From: Acidaminococcus fermentans
GTDB taxonomy: Bacteria; Bacillota; Negativicutes; Acidaminococcales; Acidaminococcaceae
Length of the DNA stretch: 64,000 nucleotides
Direction of reading: 5' to 3'
NCBI RefSeq assembly: GCF_009696675.1
Contig: NZ_VULN01000002.1
Location: forward strand, 62,001-126,000
The notes under the pieces were generated by a model. The model was not told the DNA's origin. It made no database searches and saw nothing but the letters and a program-made list of their open reading frames with translations. The translations under genes and the position numbers were made by a program. This document shows, one piece after another, positions 19,813-28,687 of the stretch (positions are counted from its first letter, which is position 1; each line of letters starts with the position of its first letter).

Positions 19813-21213
19813 TTTCGCCACCGGCGTGGTCATCTTATAGGGATCCAGGACTCTGTCCAGCTGGGTGTCGCTGAGGTAATGGCGGCTCCGGGCCAGTTCC
19901 ACCACCGGGATGTTCTTGGCCAGGGATTCCTTGGCCAGCTTGGCGGCTTTTACGTAGCCGATGTAGGGGCTCAGGGCCGTTACGATGCCGGCGCTCATTT
20001 TCAGCAGGTGCTGGCAGTGTTCCCGGTTGGCGGTGATCCCTTCCACACAGTTGATCCGCAAGGTGTCCGCCGCTTCCCGGAGCATGTCGATGCTCTGGAA
20101 CAGGGAATAGAAGATCACCGGTTCAAAGGCGTTCAGTTCCAGCTGTCCCGCCTCCACGGCCATGGCGATGCAAGTGTCGTTGCCCACCACCCGGAAGGCC
20201 ACCTGGCTCACCACTTCCGGGATCACCGGGTTCACTTTCCCGGGCATAATGGAAGATCCGTTCTGCTTGGCAGGCAGGTTGATCTCTTCCAGGCCGGTCC
20301 GGGGACCGGAAGACATGAGCCGCAGGTCATTGGAAATCTTGGACAGGGCGATGGCACAGTCCTTCAGGCTGCCGGATACGGCGGCGAAACTGTCGATGTT
20401 CTGGGTGGCATCGATCAGGTCCGCGGCCTGGGTAAAAGAAAAGCCGGTCAGCCGGGAAAGATCTTCGGCAATATGGCGGGAGTAGGCAGGGGCTGCATTG
20501 ACTCCGGTACCGATGGCGGTACCGCCCATATTGATTTCGGTCATTTCTCTGGCTGCCGACTGGATCCGTCTGAGCCCTCTGTCCAGGGCGGTGGCATAGG
20601 CTTTGAATTCCTGGCCCAGGCGGATGGGCACTGCGTCCTGGAGCTGGGTCCGGCCCATTTTCAGGATCGGGTCGAATTCCACTCCTTTTTGGGCAAAGGC
20701 CTCTTTCAGGGCTTTCAGGCTTTTGTACAGGTCTTCCAGCAGGAAAAGGGCGGTCAGTTTCCCGGCGGTGGGGATCACGTCATTGGTGGACTGGCCCCGG
20801 TTCACATCATCGTTGGGATGGACCAGGGTGTAATCTCCCTTTTCCCCGCCTAAAATCTCGATGGCGATGTTGGCGATTACTTCATTGGCATTCATGTTCA
20901 GGGAGGTGCCGGCGCCGCCCTGGATGGGATCCTGGATGAACTGGTCCTGGTATTTCCCTTCCAGGAGCTGATCGCAGGCGGCCACAATGGCATCTGCGGT
21001 TTTGGGAGTCAGGGTGCCTGCCTGCCGGTTGGCCAGGGCGCAGGCTTTTTTGATGTACGCCAGGCTGCGGATCATGACGGGATGAGTGGACTGACCGGTG
21101 ATGTGGAAGTTCTTATGGGCACGGAGAGACTGCACCCCATAATAGGCGTCCCGGGGGACGTACTTCTTGCCGATAGAATCACTTTCCAAACGTTCGAGTT
21201 TTTGCTCACTCAT
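19810..21213 (-). CDS. aspA: Aspartate ammonia-lyase
   Basis: A 467-residue member of the aspartase/fumarase superfamily, converting aspartate to fumarate and ammonia. GGAGTSLNMNANEVIAN is the aspartase form (fumarases have GSGTQxNMN). The mobile loop GSSIMPGKVNP carries the catalytic Ser, and TLVHPNDDVNRGQSTND is also present. The length is typical. GGAGGAAACAGGCA precedes the ATG. A clear promoter lies upstream. It feeds fumarate into the reductive or fermentative branch, and its own divergent neighbour is the lrgAB pair. Confidence 0.93.
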   Translation of the reverse strand: MSEQKLERLESDSIGKKYVPRDAYYGVQSLRAHKNFHITGQSTHPVMIRSLAYIKKACALANRQAGTLTPKTADAIVAACDQLLEGKYQDQFIQDPIQGGAGTSLNMNANEVIANIAIEILGGEKGDYTLVHPNDDVNRGQSTNDVIPTAGKLTALFLLEDLYKSLKALKEAFAQKGVEFDPILKMGRTQLQDAVPIRLGQEFKAYATALDRGLRRIQSAAREMTEINMGGTAIGTGVNAAPAYSRHIAEDLSRLTGFSFTQAADLIDATQNIDSFAAVSGSLKDCAIALSKISNDLRLMSSGPRTGLEEINLPAKQNGSSIMPGKVNPVIPEVVSQVAFRVVGNDTCIAMAVEAGQLELNAFEPVIFYSLFQSIDMLREAADTLRINCVEGITANREHCQHLLKMSAGIVTALSPYIGYVKAAKLAKESLAKNIPVVELARSRHYLSDTQLDRVLDPYKMTTPVAK

Positions 21214-21249
21214 TGCCTGTTTCCTCCTTGGAAATCAATTTATGGTCCC

Positions 21250-21277
21250 ATTATAAACCTTTTTCTCGAACAATCAA
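21250..21277 (-). promoter_or_regulatory. aspA promoter
   Basis: Read on the - strand, TTGATT (21277-21272) and TATAAT (21255-21250) are 16 bases apart, about 37 bases upstream of the aspA ATG. Confidence 0.75.
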
Positions 21278-21500
21278 GCATAAATTCTTCATAGCGTTCT
21301 AAAAATATTGAACGGCAATGTAAAACTCAATGACGTATGTTCGATAAAATTTGAATTCGTACAGAAGAATTGTCAGCTAATTAAGTAAAAATAAGTCAGA
21401 TTTTACAGTAAACATCTTCCCTTCCGGCCGTTGATACTATATACTATTAATATTGTGTGTTGCGGAACGTCTTGTATTTGCAGTGTAGTTGGGGGGAGTC

Positions 21501-21869
21501 ATGAATATTGTCATGGAATTGGCGCTGATTTTCGGCGTCTGTCTGATCGGCATCGGCATCGCGGAGCTGCTGCCCTTTACGGTACCCTACAGTGTGATCA
21601 GTCTGCTGGTGCTGACTTTTCTGCTGTACCGGAAAATCCTGAAACCGGAGCAGATTAAAGATGCCGGCGGGTTCTTCATCCGGAATATGGGTATTTTTTT
21701 CGTCCCGGCGGTGGTGGGGACCCTGGAATATGTGGAAACCCTGAAAAACTATCTGATCCCCTTCCTGGTGATCACCCTGGTGACCACGCCTCTGGTGTAT
21801 TTCATTACCGGCTGGAGTGTCCAGATTTGTTTGAAACTGTGGAGAAAGAAAGGAGCCTCCCATGCCTGA
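21501..21869 (+). CDS. lrgA: CidA/LrgA-family membrane protein
   Basis: A protein of about 122 residues with four hydrophobic helices and the family motif LLPFTVPYSVISLLVL / FFVPAVVGTLEY. These proteins were described as holin-like murein hydrolase regulators, and in some species the LrgAB pair transports pyruvate or related acids. TTG 21489 is in frame, but GGGGGGAG at 21491-21498 is placed too close to it and fits the ATG at 21501 only loosely. It overlaps lrgB by eight bases. The 275-base gap to aspA holds the divergent promoters. Confidence 0.88.
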   Translation: MNIVMELALIFGVCLIGIGIAELLPFTVPYSVISLLVLTFLLYRKILKPEQIKDAGGFFIRNMGIFFVPAVVGTLEYVETLKNYLIPFLVITLVTTPLVYFITGWSVQICLKLWRKKGASHA

Positions 21870-22545
21870 TGCATTTACCCGTACCCCGTTTTTCGGCCTG
21901 ACCCTGATCTTCATTTGCTGGGTCCTGGGGGTGAAACTCCAGAAAAAGACCGGCTGGCTCCTGTGCAACCCGGTGCTCACGTCAGCCCTGATGATCGTGG
22001 TGATCCTGACGGTCACCGGGGTGCCCCTGAAGCATTTCAATATGGGCGGGTCGGTGATCACCATGCTCCTGGGACCGGCCACGGCGGTGCTGGCCCTGAA
22101 TATTTATCAGCAGCGGAAGGTACTCCAGGAGAACTTCCTGCCCATCCTGGTGGGCTGCACCATCGGCAGCCTGGGGAGCATCATTGCGGCTCTGGCCCTG
22201 TGCCATCTGTTCGGTACCAATTCCGTCTTTTCCGCCTCCATGCTGCCCAAAAGCGTCACCACGGCCATTGCCCTGGGGATTTCGGAAAACGGCGGGGGCA
22301 TCCCGGGCATCACCGCAGGAGCGGTGGTGATCACCGGCATCGAAGGGGCGGTATTGGCTCCCTTCCTGAGCAAACTGTTCCATATTACGGATCCGGTGGC
22401 GGAAGGGGTGGCCATCGGTGCCTGCAGCCACGCTGTAGGCACCAGCAAGGCCCTGGAAATCGGCAAGATCCAGGGTGCCATGAGTTCCATATCCCTGTGT
22501 GTGTGCGGGATCATAACCACGGCAATGGCGCTGTTTTTTATGTGA
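21862..22545 (+). CDS. lrgB: LrgB-family membrane protein
   Basis: A 227-residue protein with about seven membrane helices. It has the LrgB hallmarks SVTTAIALGISENGGGIPGITA and the C-terminal GVAIGACSHAVGTSKALE. It partners LrgA and is read from the same transcript with an AAAGGAG site. Next to aspartase, a role in moving a C3/C4 organic acid is possible but is only inferred from position. Confidence 0.92.
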   Translation: MPDAFTRTPFFGLTLIFICWVLGVKLQKKTGWLLCNPVLTSALMIVVILTVTGVPLKHFNMGGSVITMLLGPATAVLALNIYQQRKVLQENFLPILVGCTIGSLGSIIAALALCHLFGTNSVFSASMLPKSVTTAIALGISENGGGIPGITAGAVVITGIEGAVLAPFLSKLFHITDPVAEGVAIGACSHAVGTSKALEIGKIQGAMSSISLCVCGIITTAMALFFM

Positions 22546-22548
22546 AAA

Positions 22549-22581
22549 AGGGGGTGTGAAAGAATTCACACCCCCTTTTTT
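22549..22581 (+). terminator. Terminator after lrgB
   Basis: GGGGGTGTGAA, the loop AGAA and TTCACACCCCC form a perfect 11-bp stem followed by T6. Confidence 0.93.
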
Positions 22582-22684
22582 CTATTGCCAACTCCGAAGA
22601 TTTTCGATAAAATAAAAATTAATATACACTATATCTGTATAAAATATCGATGATAAGTTGCTGTATTGTACAAAGGAGAAACCC

Positions 22685-23839
22685 ATGGAGCAGCAAAACA
22701 AACAAATCCAGGAAGCGGTGGAAAGCTTCCGGCAGGACATGCTGGATTTTTGGAAGGATCTGATCAACTTCCAGGCCGGCAGCAAGGAAAAAGAACGGAT
22801 GGAGACCCTGATGGAAAAGGTGTCTGCCTATCTCCAGAAGCTGGGAATGGAAAGCGAACTGGTGGAAACCGGGGCGGTCCCCCTGATCCGGGCCTGGTCC
22901 GGGAAGGAAAGGGCCGGCCAGCCCATCCTCCTGAGCGGACACCTGGATACGGTGTTCCCCAACGGCAGCTACCCGGAAAATCCCTTCACCATCAAGGAAG
23001 GAAAGGCCTATGGCCCCGGGGTCTGCGACATGAAGGGGGGGATTGTCATGGCGGTCTACCTGGCCAAAGTGCTGGAAAAAATCGGCTATGACCGGCATCC
23101 CATCAAACTGCTTTTCGTCCCCGATGAGGAAATCACCCACCAGGGGTCCCGGGCGGACCAGCTGCTGGCGGAAGAAGCCAAGGGCTGCCTGTGCGCCTTC
23201 AACTTGGAAACCGGCCGGATGGACAACTGCCTCACCGTAGGCCGAAAAGGCTGCATGGATGTGTGGATCACCGTCCACGGGAAGGCCGGCCATGTGGGCA
23301 ATGCCTACACCAAATCCGCCAACGCCATTGAAGAAATGGCCCACAAAATCGTGGCCCTCCGGGCTCTTACGGACCTGGACAAAGGCCGGATCGTCAGCAC
23401 GGACATCATTTCCGGGGGCACGGCCTCCAATGCGGTGCCGGATACCTGCCGGATCGAAGTGGACTGCCGGTACGATTACAATGAGGACAAGGACAAGCTC
23501 CAGGAAGCCATCCGGGCCATCTGCGCCGAGACCCATGTGGCCGGCACCCGGACAGAAGTGGAATTCCCGGCCTTCATGCCCGTCTTTGAACGGACCGAAG
23601 GCAATGACCACCTGCTGGCCCTGGTGAACCAGGCGGCTGCGGAATTCGGGATCCCGGCTTTCGGTGCGGCTCATCCCGGGGGCTGTTCCGATGCCTCCTT
23701 CATGGCCCAGGCGGGGATCCCCATCCTGGATTCCGTGGGGGTCCAGGGGGATGGAGCCCATACTCTCCAGGAATATGCCATCGTTGAAACCATGTTTGAA
23801 CGGACCATGCTGCTGACCGCAGCCATCTGCCGTCTGTAA
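22685..23839 (+). CDS. M20-family metallopeptidase (glutamate carboxypeptidase-like)
   Basis: A zinc amidohydrolase/peptidase of about 384 residues. Ligand motifs are visible: GHLDTVF (His, Asp), GPGVCDMKGG (bridging Asp), VPDEE (Glu base and ligand), GGCSDASF and the terminal GDGAHTLQEY (His). It should remove C-terminal residues from short peptides or acyl-amino acids, and carboxypeptidase G2-like enzymes cleave glutamate. The ATG at 22685 has AAAGGAGA upstream; TTG 22658 is in frame without one. The YfcC transporter follows 21 bases on, so substrate uptake and hydrolysis are probably coupled. Confidence 0.9.
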   Translation: MEQQNKQIQEAVESFRQDMLDFWKDLINFQAGSKEKERMETLMEKVSAYLQKLGMESELVETGAVPLIRAWSGKERAGQPILLSGHLDTVFPNGSYPENPFTIKEGKAYGPGVCDMKGGIVMAVYLAKVLEKIGYDRHPIKLLFVPDEEITHQGSRADQLLAEEAKGCLCAFNLETGRMDNCLTVGRKGCMDVWITVHGKAGHVGNAYTKSANAIEEMAHKIVALRALTDLDKGRIVSTDIISGGTASNAVPDTCRIEVDCRYDYNEDKDKLQEAIRAICAETHVAGTRTEVEFPAFMPVFERTEGNDHLLALVNQAAAEFGIPAFGAAHPGGCSDASFMAQAGIPILDSVGVQGDGAHTLQEYAIVETMFERTMLLTAAICRL

Positions 23840-23860
23840 CTGCTGTAAAGGGGAGTTGTT

Positions 23861-25300
23861 ATGACAGAAAACAAACAGGACACCGTCCAGAAACCGGTGA
23901 ACAAAAAAGTATCGGTACCCAGCCCGATCATTATCATCTTCTTTATCCTGATCCTTACCGCCATTGCCACCTATCTGATCCCGGCCGGGATCTTTGACCG
24001 GGTGAAGGATGCGGCCAGCGGCCGTATGGTGGTGGATCCCAACACCTTCCATTTCATCGCCAAGCATCCTGCCGGCTTCTTCGACGTGTTCAAGGCGGTG
24101 CCCCGGGGCGTCAAAGGGGCCAGCGGTATTGTAGGTTTCCTGATGATCATCGGGGGAGCTTTGAACGTAATGGCGGCCACCGGGGCCATCAACGGGGCTC
24201 TGGGCCATGTGGTCACCAAGGTGAAGGGTCGGGAAATGCTGCTGATCCCGGTGCTGCTCACCATTATGACCTGTCTCAGCACCTTTGCCGGCTGCAGCGA
24301 GGAATACATCGCCTTTGTGCCCCTGATCATGGCCGTATGCTATGCCCTGGGGTTCGACTCCATTGTGGCGGTGGCCATGCCTCTGGCCGCTGTAAGCGGG
24401 GGCTACGGAGCCGGGGTGACCAACGCCTTTACCGTAGGGGTGGCCCAGAGCATTTCCGGCCTGCCCATGTTCTCTGGCATCCAGGTCCGGGTGGCCATGC
24501 TGGTGGTGCTGATTGTGATCAATGTGGTGTATACCATGTGGTATGCCCGGAAGATCAAGAAGAATCCGGAAAGCAGCTACATGTACGATTATGACCAGAT
24601 CTACCGTCCCCAGATGGATCTGAGTGCCTATGAAGGGGATAATGTGCTCATGACCGGCCGTCAGAAGATCATCATGGGCGGCTTTGTGGTCACCGTGGCC
24701 GCCATCCTGGTGGGGGTCATCAAATACGGCTTCTACATGGATGAACTGGCCGCCCTGTTCCTGATGATGGCGGTGTTCGCCGGCATTGTGGGACGGCTCA
24801 GCGTCAACGACTTTGCCAACGCCTTCATCGGCGGAGTGAAGAACATGGCCATGCCCTGCATGATGGTTTCCCTGTGCAAAGGGGTGACCCTGCTCATGGG
24901 GGACAGCAAGATCCTGGATACCATTATCTACTACCTGGCGGCCGGGCTGAATGTATTCCCTCATTCTCTGCTGGGCTTCGGCATGTTCATCGTCCAGGAC
25001 GTGTTCAACCTGGTGGTGCCTTCCGGCTCCGGCCAGGCAGCCATCACCATGCCCATTATGGCACCGCTGGCGGATCTGGTGGGGCTCACCCGGCAGACCG
25101 CCGTCCTGGCCTTCCAGATGGGGGACGCCTTCACCAACATGATCACCCCGGCCAGCGGCACCACCATGACCGTGCTCACCGTAGCCGGTGTGCCTCTCCG
25201 GCGCTGGTGGAAGTTTGCCTTCCCTCTTTTGGGGCTGGAATGGATCTTTGCCTTCGTGGTGATGTGGTACGCTTCCGCTACCCATCTGGGACCCTTCTGA
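23861..25300 (+). CDS. YfcC-family transporter
   Basis: A 479-residue membrane protein with about 12 helices, beginning VPSPIIIIFFILILTAIATYLIPAG, a YfcC/DcuC-like family start. Further signatures are FAGCSEEYIAFVPL, GVTNAFTVGVAQ and the C-terminal GDAFTNMITPASGTTM. The family carries C4-dicarboxylates, basic amino acids or small peptides; the substrate cannot be read from sequence. Being co-transcribed with an M20 peptidase favours a peptide or N-acyl amino acid. Confidence 0.88.
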   Translation: MTENKQDTVQKPVNKKVSVPSPIIIIFFILILTAIATYLIPAGIFDRVKDAASGRMVVDPNTFHFIAKHPAGFFDVFKAVPRGVKGASGIVGFLMIIGGALNVMAATGAINGALGHVVTKVKGREMLLIPVLLTIMTCLSTFAGCSEEYIAFVPLIMAVCYALGFDSIVAVAMPLAAVSGGYGAGVTNAFTVGVAQSISGLPMFSGIQVRVAMLVVLIVINVVYTMWYARKIKKNPESSYMYDYDQIYRPQMDLSAYEGDNVLMTGRQKIIMGGFVVTVAAILVGVIKYGFYMDELAALFLMMAVFAGIVGRLSVNDFANAFIGGVKNMAMPCMMVSLCKGVTLLMGDSKILDTIIYYLAAGLNVFPHSLLGFGMFIVQDVFNLVVPSGSGQAAITMPIMAPLADLVGLTRQTAVLAFQMGDAFTNMITPASGTTMTVLTVAGVPLRRWWKFAFPLLGLEWIFAFVVMWYASATHLGPF

Positions 25301-25344
25301 TGGACGTATGGATGTCCGCGTATTGAGGACTTGAAAAAAACTTG

Positions 25345-25372
25345 TTGACAAATTTTCTCAAAAGCGTATAAT
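25345..25372 (+). promoter_or_regulatory. Consensus promoter of the T-box transcript
   Basis: A perfect TTGACA (25345-25350) and a perfect TATAAT (25367-25372) are 16 bases apart, about 30 bases upstream of the T-box leader. Confidence 0.85.
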
Positions 25373-25394
25373 AAAGCCCATAACAAAACATCAG

Positions 25395-25670
25395 ACAGTG
25401 TTGAATGGGAAAAGTACTTGTCCAGTCTCACATTCCAGAGAACCTGCCGCTTGGTGCGAGGCAGGATGCTGAGAGGAGAAGGAAAATCACCCAGGAGCTG
25501 CCCGCTGAAAGATTCCAAGTAAGTGGGGCCGGCTGACAGCCGTTATTCTGTCCGGCATTGGAAGGGAAATCCGGAGATGCTAGTAAAGAGGTCGCAGCAG
25601 CGACAACAAGAGTGGTACCGCAGAGCACAGCGCTTTGTCTCTTACAGGAGACAAAGCGCTTTTCTTTTTC
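25395..25670 (+). ncRNA. T-box leader, predicted isoleucine specifier (AUC)
   Basis: The T-box sequence AAGAGTGGTACCGC lies at 25608-25621. The terminator arms AGCGCTTTGTCTC and GAGACAAAGCGCT (25629-25641, 25648-25660) precede a T-rich tract. In stem I, TGGG (25406-25409) pairs with CCCA and AGTA (25413-25416) faces GAA (25482-25484). CTTGTCC pairs with GGAGAAG above the loop. The triplet after GAA-A is ATC at 25486-25488, followed by A. The UGGU bulge implies a tRNA with discriminator A, which fits tRNA-Ile and not tRNA-Asn (the alternative AAT reading). Uncharged tRNA should favour readthrough into the BASS gene. Confidence 0.85.
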
Positions 25671-25730
25671 TCCCAGGGAAGCCATCAGCCGTTTGATTTT
25701 TGCAGAAAACATTTTTTGGAGGGGTAAAAC

Positions 25731-26711
25731 ATGAATCTGTTGACAAAAGTAAGTGGCTTTGTAGGGAAAAATCTCACCTGGCTGGTGCTGGCTACCATCG
25801 TGGGCGGCTATTTTGTTCCGGGGGCCTTTTCCTGGTCCGTCCATTACACTGTATGGCTCCTGGGTGTGGTGATGTTCGGCATGGGCATGACCCTCCATTT
25901 GTCCGATTTCAAACTGGTGCTCCAGCGGCCTAAGGAAGTCCTGGCCGGTACGGTGTGCCACTACACCATCATGCCTCTGGTGGCCTTTGCTCTCACCAAG
26001 GTGTTCCATCTGAGCCCGGATCTGGCGGTGGGCATGGTGCTCCTGGGTTCCTGCCCCAGCGGCACCGCTTCCAATGTGATGAGCTTCCTGGCCAAAGGGG
26101 ATGTGCCTCTGGCCGTATCCGTCACCACTGTTTCCACCCTGCTGGCTCCTGTGATGATGCCCTTCCTGGTATGGGCCCTGGCCGGTGAATATGTGAATGT
26201 TTCCTTTGTTTCCATGGCTCTCACGGTGATGAAAGTGATCCTGGTGCCTCTGGTGCTGGGGCTCCTGGTCCACAAAGCCGTAGGGGAAAAGTTCCTGGCC
26301 CAGATCCAGAAAGTGCTGGTGCTGCTGTCCGCTTTTGCGGTGCTGTCCATCCTGGGCGGCGTGGTGGCTGTGAACGGAGCCAAGATCGTGGCCCTGGGTG
26401 CCTTTGTGGTGGTGCTGGTGCTGCTCCATAACCTGGTGGGCTTCGGCATGGGATATTTTATCACCGGGAAACTGGGTATGGGCAAACCCCAGCAGCATTC
26501 CGTGACCCTGGAAGTGGGGATGCAGAATGACGCCCTGGCCCTGTCCATCTGCGCCGTGTACTTCGCTCCTGCCGTGGCCATCCCGGCTGCTGTAGGCGCC
26601 GCCGTCCATCAGATCACCGGTTCCTTCCTGGCCGGCCTCTTCGCCCGGAATATGGACCGGTACGAAGCCAGAAAAGCCGCCAAAAAAGCAGCGGTGGCAG
26701 TGGGGGACTGA
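25731..26711 (+). CDS. Bile acid:sodium symporter (BASS) family transporter
   Basis: A 326-residue protein of about ten helices. BASS signatures are visible: MFGMGMTLHLSDF, LLGSCPSGTASNVMSFLAKGDVPLAVSVTT (the crossover region binding Na+) and the C-terminal EVGMQNDALA. Bacterial members move ketopantoate or other organic acids as well as bile acids. It sits alone behind a T-box leader with a predicted isoleucine specifier. Control by aminoacyl-tRNA suggests a substrate related to isoleucine, for example its 2-oxo acid. That is inference; the sequence does not fix the substrate. Confidence 0.9.
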   Translation: MNLLTKVSGFVGKNLTWLVLATIVGGYFVPGAFSWSVHYTVWLLGVVMFGMGMTLHLSDFKLVLQRPKEVLAGTVCHYTIMPLVAFALTKVFHLSPDLAVGMVLLGSCPSGTASNVMSFLAKGDVPLAVSVTTVSTLLAPVMMPFLVWALAGEYVNVSFVSMALTVMKVILVPLVLGLLVHKAVGEKFLAQIQKVLVLLSAFAVLSILGGVVAVNGAKIVALGAFVVVLVLLHNLVGFGMGYFITGKLGMGKPQQHSVTLEVGMQNDALALSICAVYFAPAVAIPAAVGAAVHQITGSFLAGLFARNMDRYEARKAAKKAAVAVGD

Positions 26712-26715
26712 GTTA

Positions 26716-26758
26716 AAGGGAGTGCTGCACGTTCTGTGCAGCACTCCCCTTTTTTTTT
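26716..26758 (+). terminator. Terminator after the BASS gene
   Basis: GGGAGTGCTGCAC, the loop GTTCT and GTGCAGCACTCCC form a 13-bp perfect stem, followed by C and T9. It is one of the TG(T/C)TGC-core terminators. Confidence 0.95.
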
Positions 26759-26797
26759 ATGCTATAATATTCCCGTATCAGAAAGGCGGGAAATCGT

Positions 26798-27553
26798 ATG
26801 TTGAAGAAAATCATGCTCCTTGGCTGCCTGCTGGCCCTTTTCCTGGGGGCCGGGTGCGGCAAAGAGACCAATAAAACAGAACAGGTCCATGTGGCTTCCT
26901 ATCCGGGCTGGGTAGAAATCCAGGCCGGGGATCAGGGATCCTTTGCGGTGCCTCCGGAAATGATCCTCCAGAGCCAGGAAACCCGGGATGGACTGCTGAA
27001 GGCTCCAGACCTGGATCCGCTCCTGAAAAAATGGCTGGAAGCGGACCAGGAAGTGGTGAAGAGCCCCGGGTCCGTCATCGTCCAGAGCGGGAAACTGGAT
27101 CCGGTGCCCTGGAATACCGATGAACACCTGGTGTGGGTGGAATTCAAGACCGTGGCCAGCCCGGAAAAAATGCCCCGGTATGGCCAGAACATCGGCCTGA
27201 AAGGGGACCAGATCAAAGAATTCGGGGACATTACCCAAAAAAGCATCCAGGGGATCTACACCAAGATGCTGCCGGAAGGCTATTCCCTGAAATTCACCAA
27301 CTGGCAGCCCATGGCCAGCAATATCGTGAACGGAGTGGAAAGCCTCCATACCAGCTATGACATGGAAGTGCTCCAAAAGGGACAGCACCTGATGACCTTC
27401 CACGCGGAACGGTGGACTCTGTTCAACCTGGACCGGGTCCATACTCTGACTGTGGTGTGGAACAAGGCAGATGACGGCTACTGGAAGGAAGACACCCACA
27501 AGCTCACCAACATCATCAATACTCTGAAGATCACCCCCAGCAAGGGGAAATAG
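26798..27553 (+). CDS. Lipoprotein of unknown function
   Basis: A 251-residue predicted lipoprotein: MLKKIMLLGCLLALFLGAGC has its lipobox LGAGC at about residues 16-20. The mature part is a mixed alpha/beta domain with many Trp and Tyr residues and no motif I recognise. A perfect TATAAT lies at 26763-26768, overlapping the end of the preceding terminator, so it has its own promoter and probably forms a single-gene unit. Confidence 0.75.
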   Translation: MLKKIMLLGCLLALFLGAGCGKETNKTEQVHVASYPGWVEIQAGDQGSFAVPPEMILQSQETRDGLLKAPDLDPLLKKWLEADQEVVKSPGSVIVQSGKLDPVPWNTDEHLVWVEFKTVASPEKMPRYGQNIGLKGDQIKEFGDITQKSIQGIYTKMLPEGYSLKFTNWQPMASNIVNGVESLHTSYDMEVLQKGQHLMTFHAERWTLFNLDRVHTLTVVWNKADDGYWKEDTHKLTNIINTLKITPSKGK

Positions 27554-27683
27554 GGGGATGTGAGGTTTTGTCAACGGTCAGCTGACAATCCAATTCCCTC
27601 TTGCGCGCCTCCATTCTCATAAATTATAATGATTCTAAATGATGTGGTTTTGTTTTGCATTTTTCCGGAAAGAAGGGGTTTGT

Positions 27684-28559
27684 ATGACGGAAATCCGTGA
27701 TATTGGTTTTATCGGTACGGGTATTATGGGGAAATCCATGCTGCGGAATCTGGGAAAGGCGGGCTATGCCATGCACTGCTATGCCCGGCATCCGGAAAAA
27801 GTGGCGGATCTGAAGGCAGAAGGGGTTACCTTTCATCCTTCCATCTCCGATCTGGCCGGTGCCTGCCAGTGCCTGATCACCATTGTGGGCTTTCCCCGGG
27901 ATGTGGAGGAAGTCTATCTGGCCCCCGGGGCTCTTATGGACAGCGCCCGGCCCGGCAGCTTCCTCATTGACATGACCACCACCAGTCCCACCCTGGCCCG
28001 GAAACTGTATGAAGAAGGGACCAAACGGGGCTTCCATGTGCTGGATGCACCGGTGACCGGCGGGGATACCGGCGCCCGGAACGGCACCCTGTCCATCCTG
28101 GTGGGCGGAAAAAAGGAAGATTTCGATGTGCTCCAGCCGGTGTTCCAGGGCATGGGTACCAACATCAACTACATGGGAGAAGCGGGGATGGGCCAGCACG
28201 CCAAAATGGCCAACCAGATCATGATTGCCGGTGCCTTGTCCGGGGTCTGCGAAGCCCTCCGGTACGCCCAGGCCAACGGCCTTGATCTGGAAACCCTGTT
28301 GAAGGCAGTGTCCACCGGGGCGGCGGGCAGTGCCCAACTGAACGCCTTCGGGCCCAAGATCATCCAGGGAGACTATGCTCCCGGCTTCTTCCTGAAGCAT
28401 TTCATCAAGGACATGGGCCTGGCGGAAGAAGAAGCGGAAAAGAAGGAACTGAAGCTGCCGGTGCTCCACCAGGTGCTGAAGGAATACCGTTCCCTGGCCA
28501 AGGAAGGAAAGGGAGATCTGGGGACCCAGGCTCTGTTCACCTATTATGAAAAAAAGTAA
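27684..28559 (+). CDS. Beta-hydroxyacid dehydrogenase (GarR / 3-hydroxyisobutyrate dehydrogenase family)
   Basis: A protein of about 291 residues. The NAD(P) motif GFIGTGIMGKSMLRNL opens the protein. DAPVTGGDTGARNGTLSILVGG is the family substrate motif, and the catalytic Lys lies in GQHAKMANQIM. These enzymes oxidise or reduce 3-hydroxyacids such as 2-hydroxy-3-oxopropionate or 3-hydroxyisobutyrate. An in-frame ATG at 27639 lacks a ribosome site; AGAAGGGG at 27671-27678 supports 27684. TATAAT at 27625-27630 with TTGCGC at 27601-27606 gives its own promoter. Confidence 0.9.
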   Translation: MTEIRDIGFIGTGIMGKSMLRNLGKAGYAMHCYARHPEKVADLKAEGVTFHPSISDLAGACQCLITIVGFPRDVEEVYLAPGALMDSARPGSFLIDMTTTSPTLARKLYEEGTKRGFHVLDAPVTGGDTGARNGTLSILVGGKKEDFDVLQPVFQGMGTNINYMGEAGMGQHAKMANQIMIAGALSGVCEALRYAQANGLDLETLLKAVSTGAAGSAQLNAFGPKIIQGDYAPGFFLKHFIKDMGLAEEEAEKKELKLPVLHQVLKEYRSLAKEGKGDLGTQALFTYYEKK

Positions 28560-28687
28560 TGGACAAAACTGATTTTTGACGTTTTTCCGGATGAAAACGG
28601 ATATACTGAAAGAAATCATCCCTGACAGGCATCAGGGCATCACAAATTATCAGAATAGAAAAAATCATCAGGAAAGGACGGGATTGT

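Noticed and set aside
21862-22545. lrgAB as a lysis (holin/antiholin) module
   Set aside because: No murein hydrolase or phage gene is nearby. LrgAB proteins can act as organic-acid transporters, so the lysis role is not asserted.
22619-25351. A 910-residue open frame on the - strand opposite the M20 peptidase and YfcC genes
   Set aside because: It is His/Gly/Gln-rich with no domains and is the complement of two well-supported genes.
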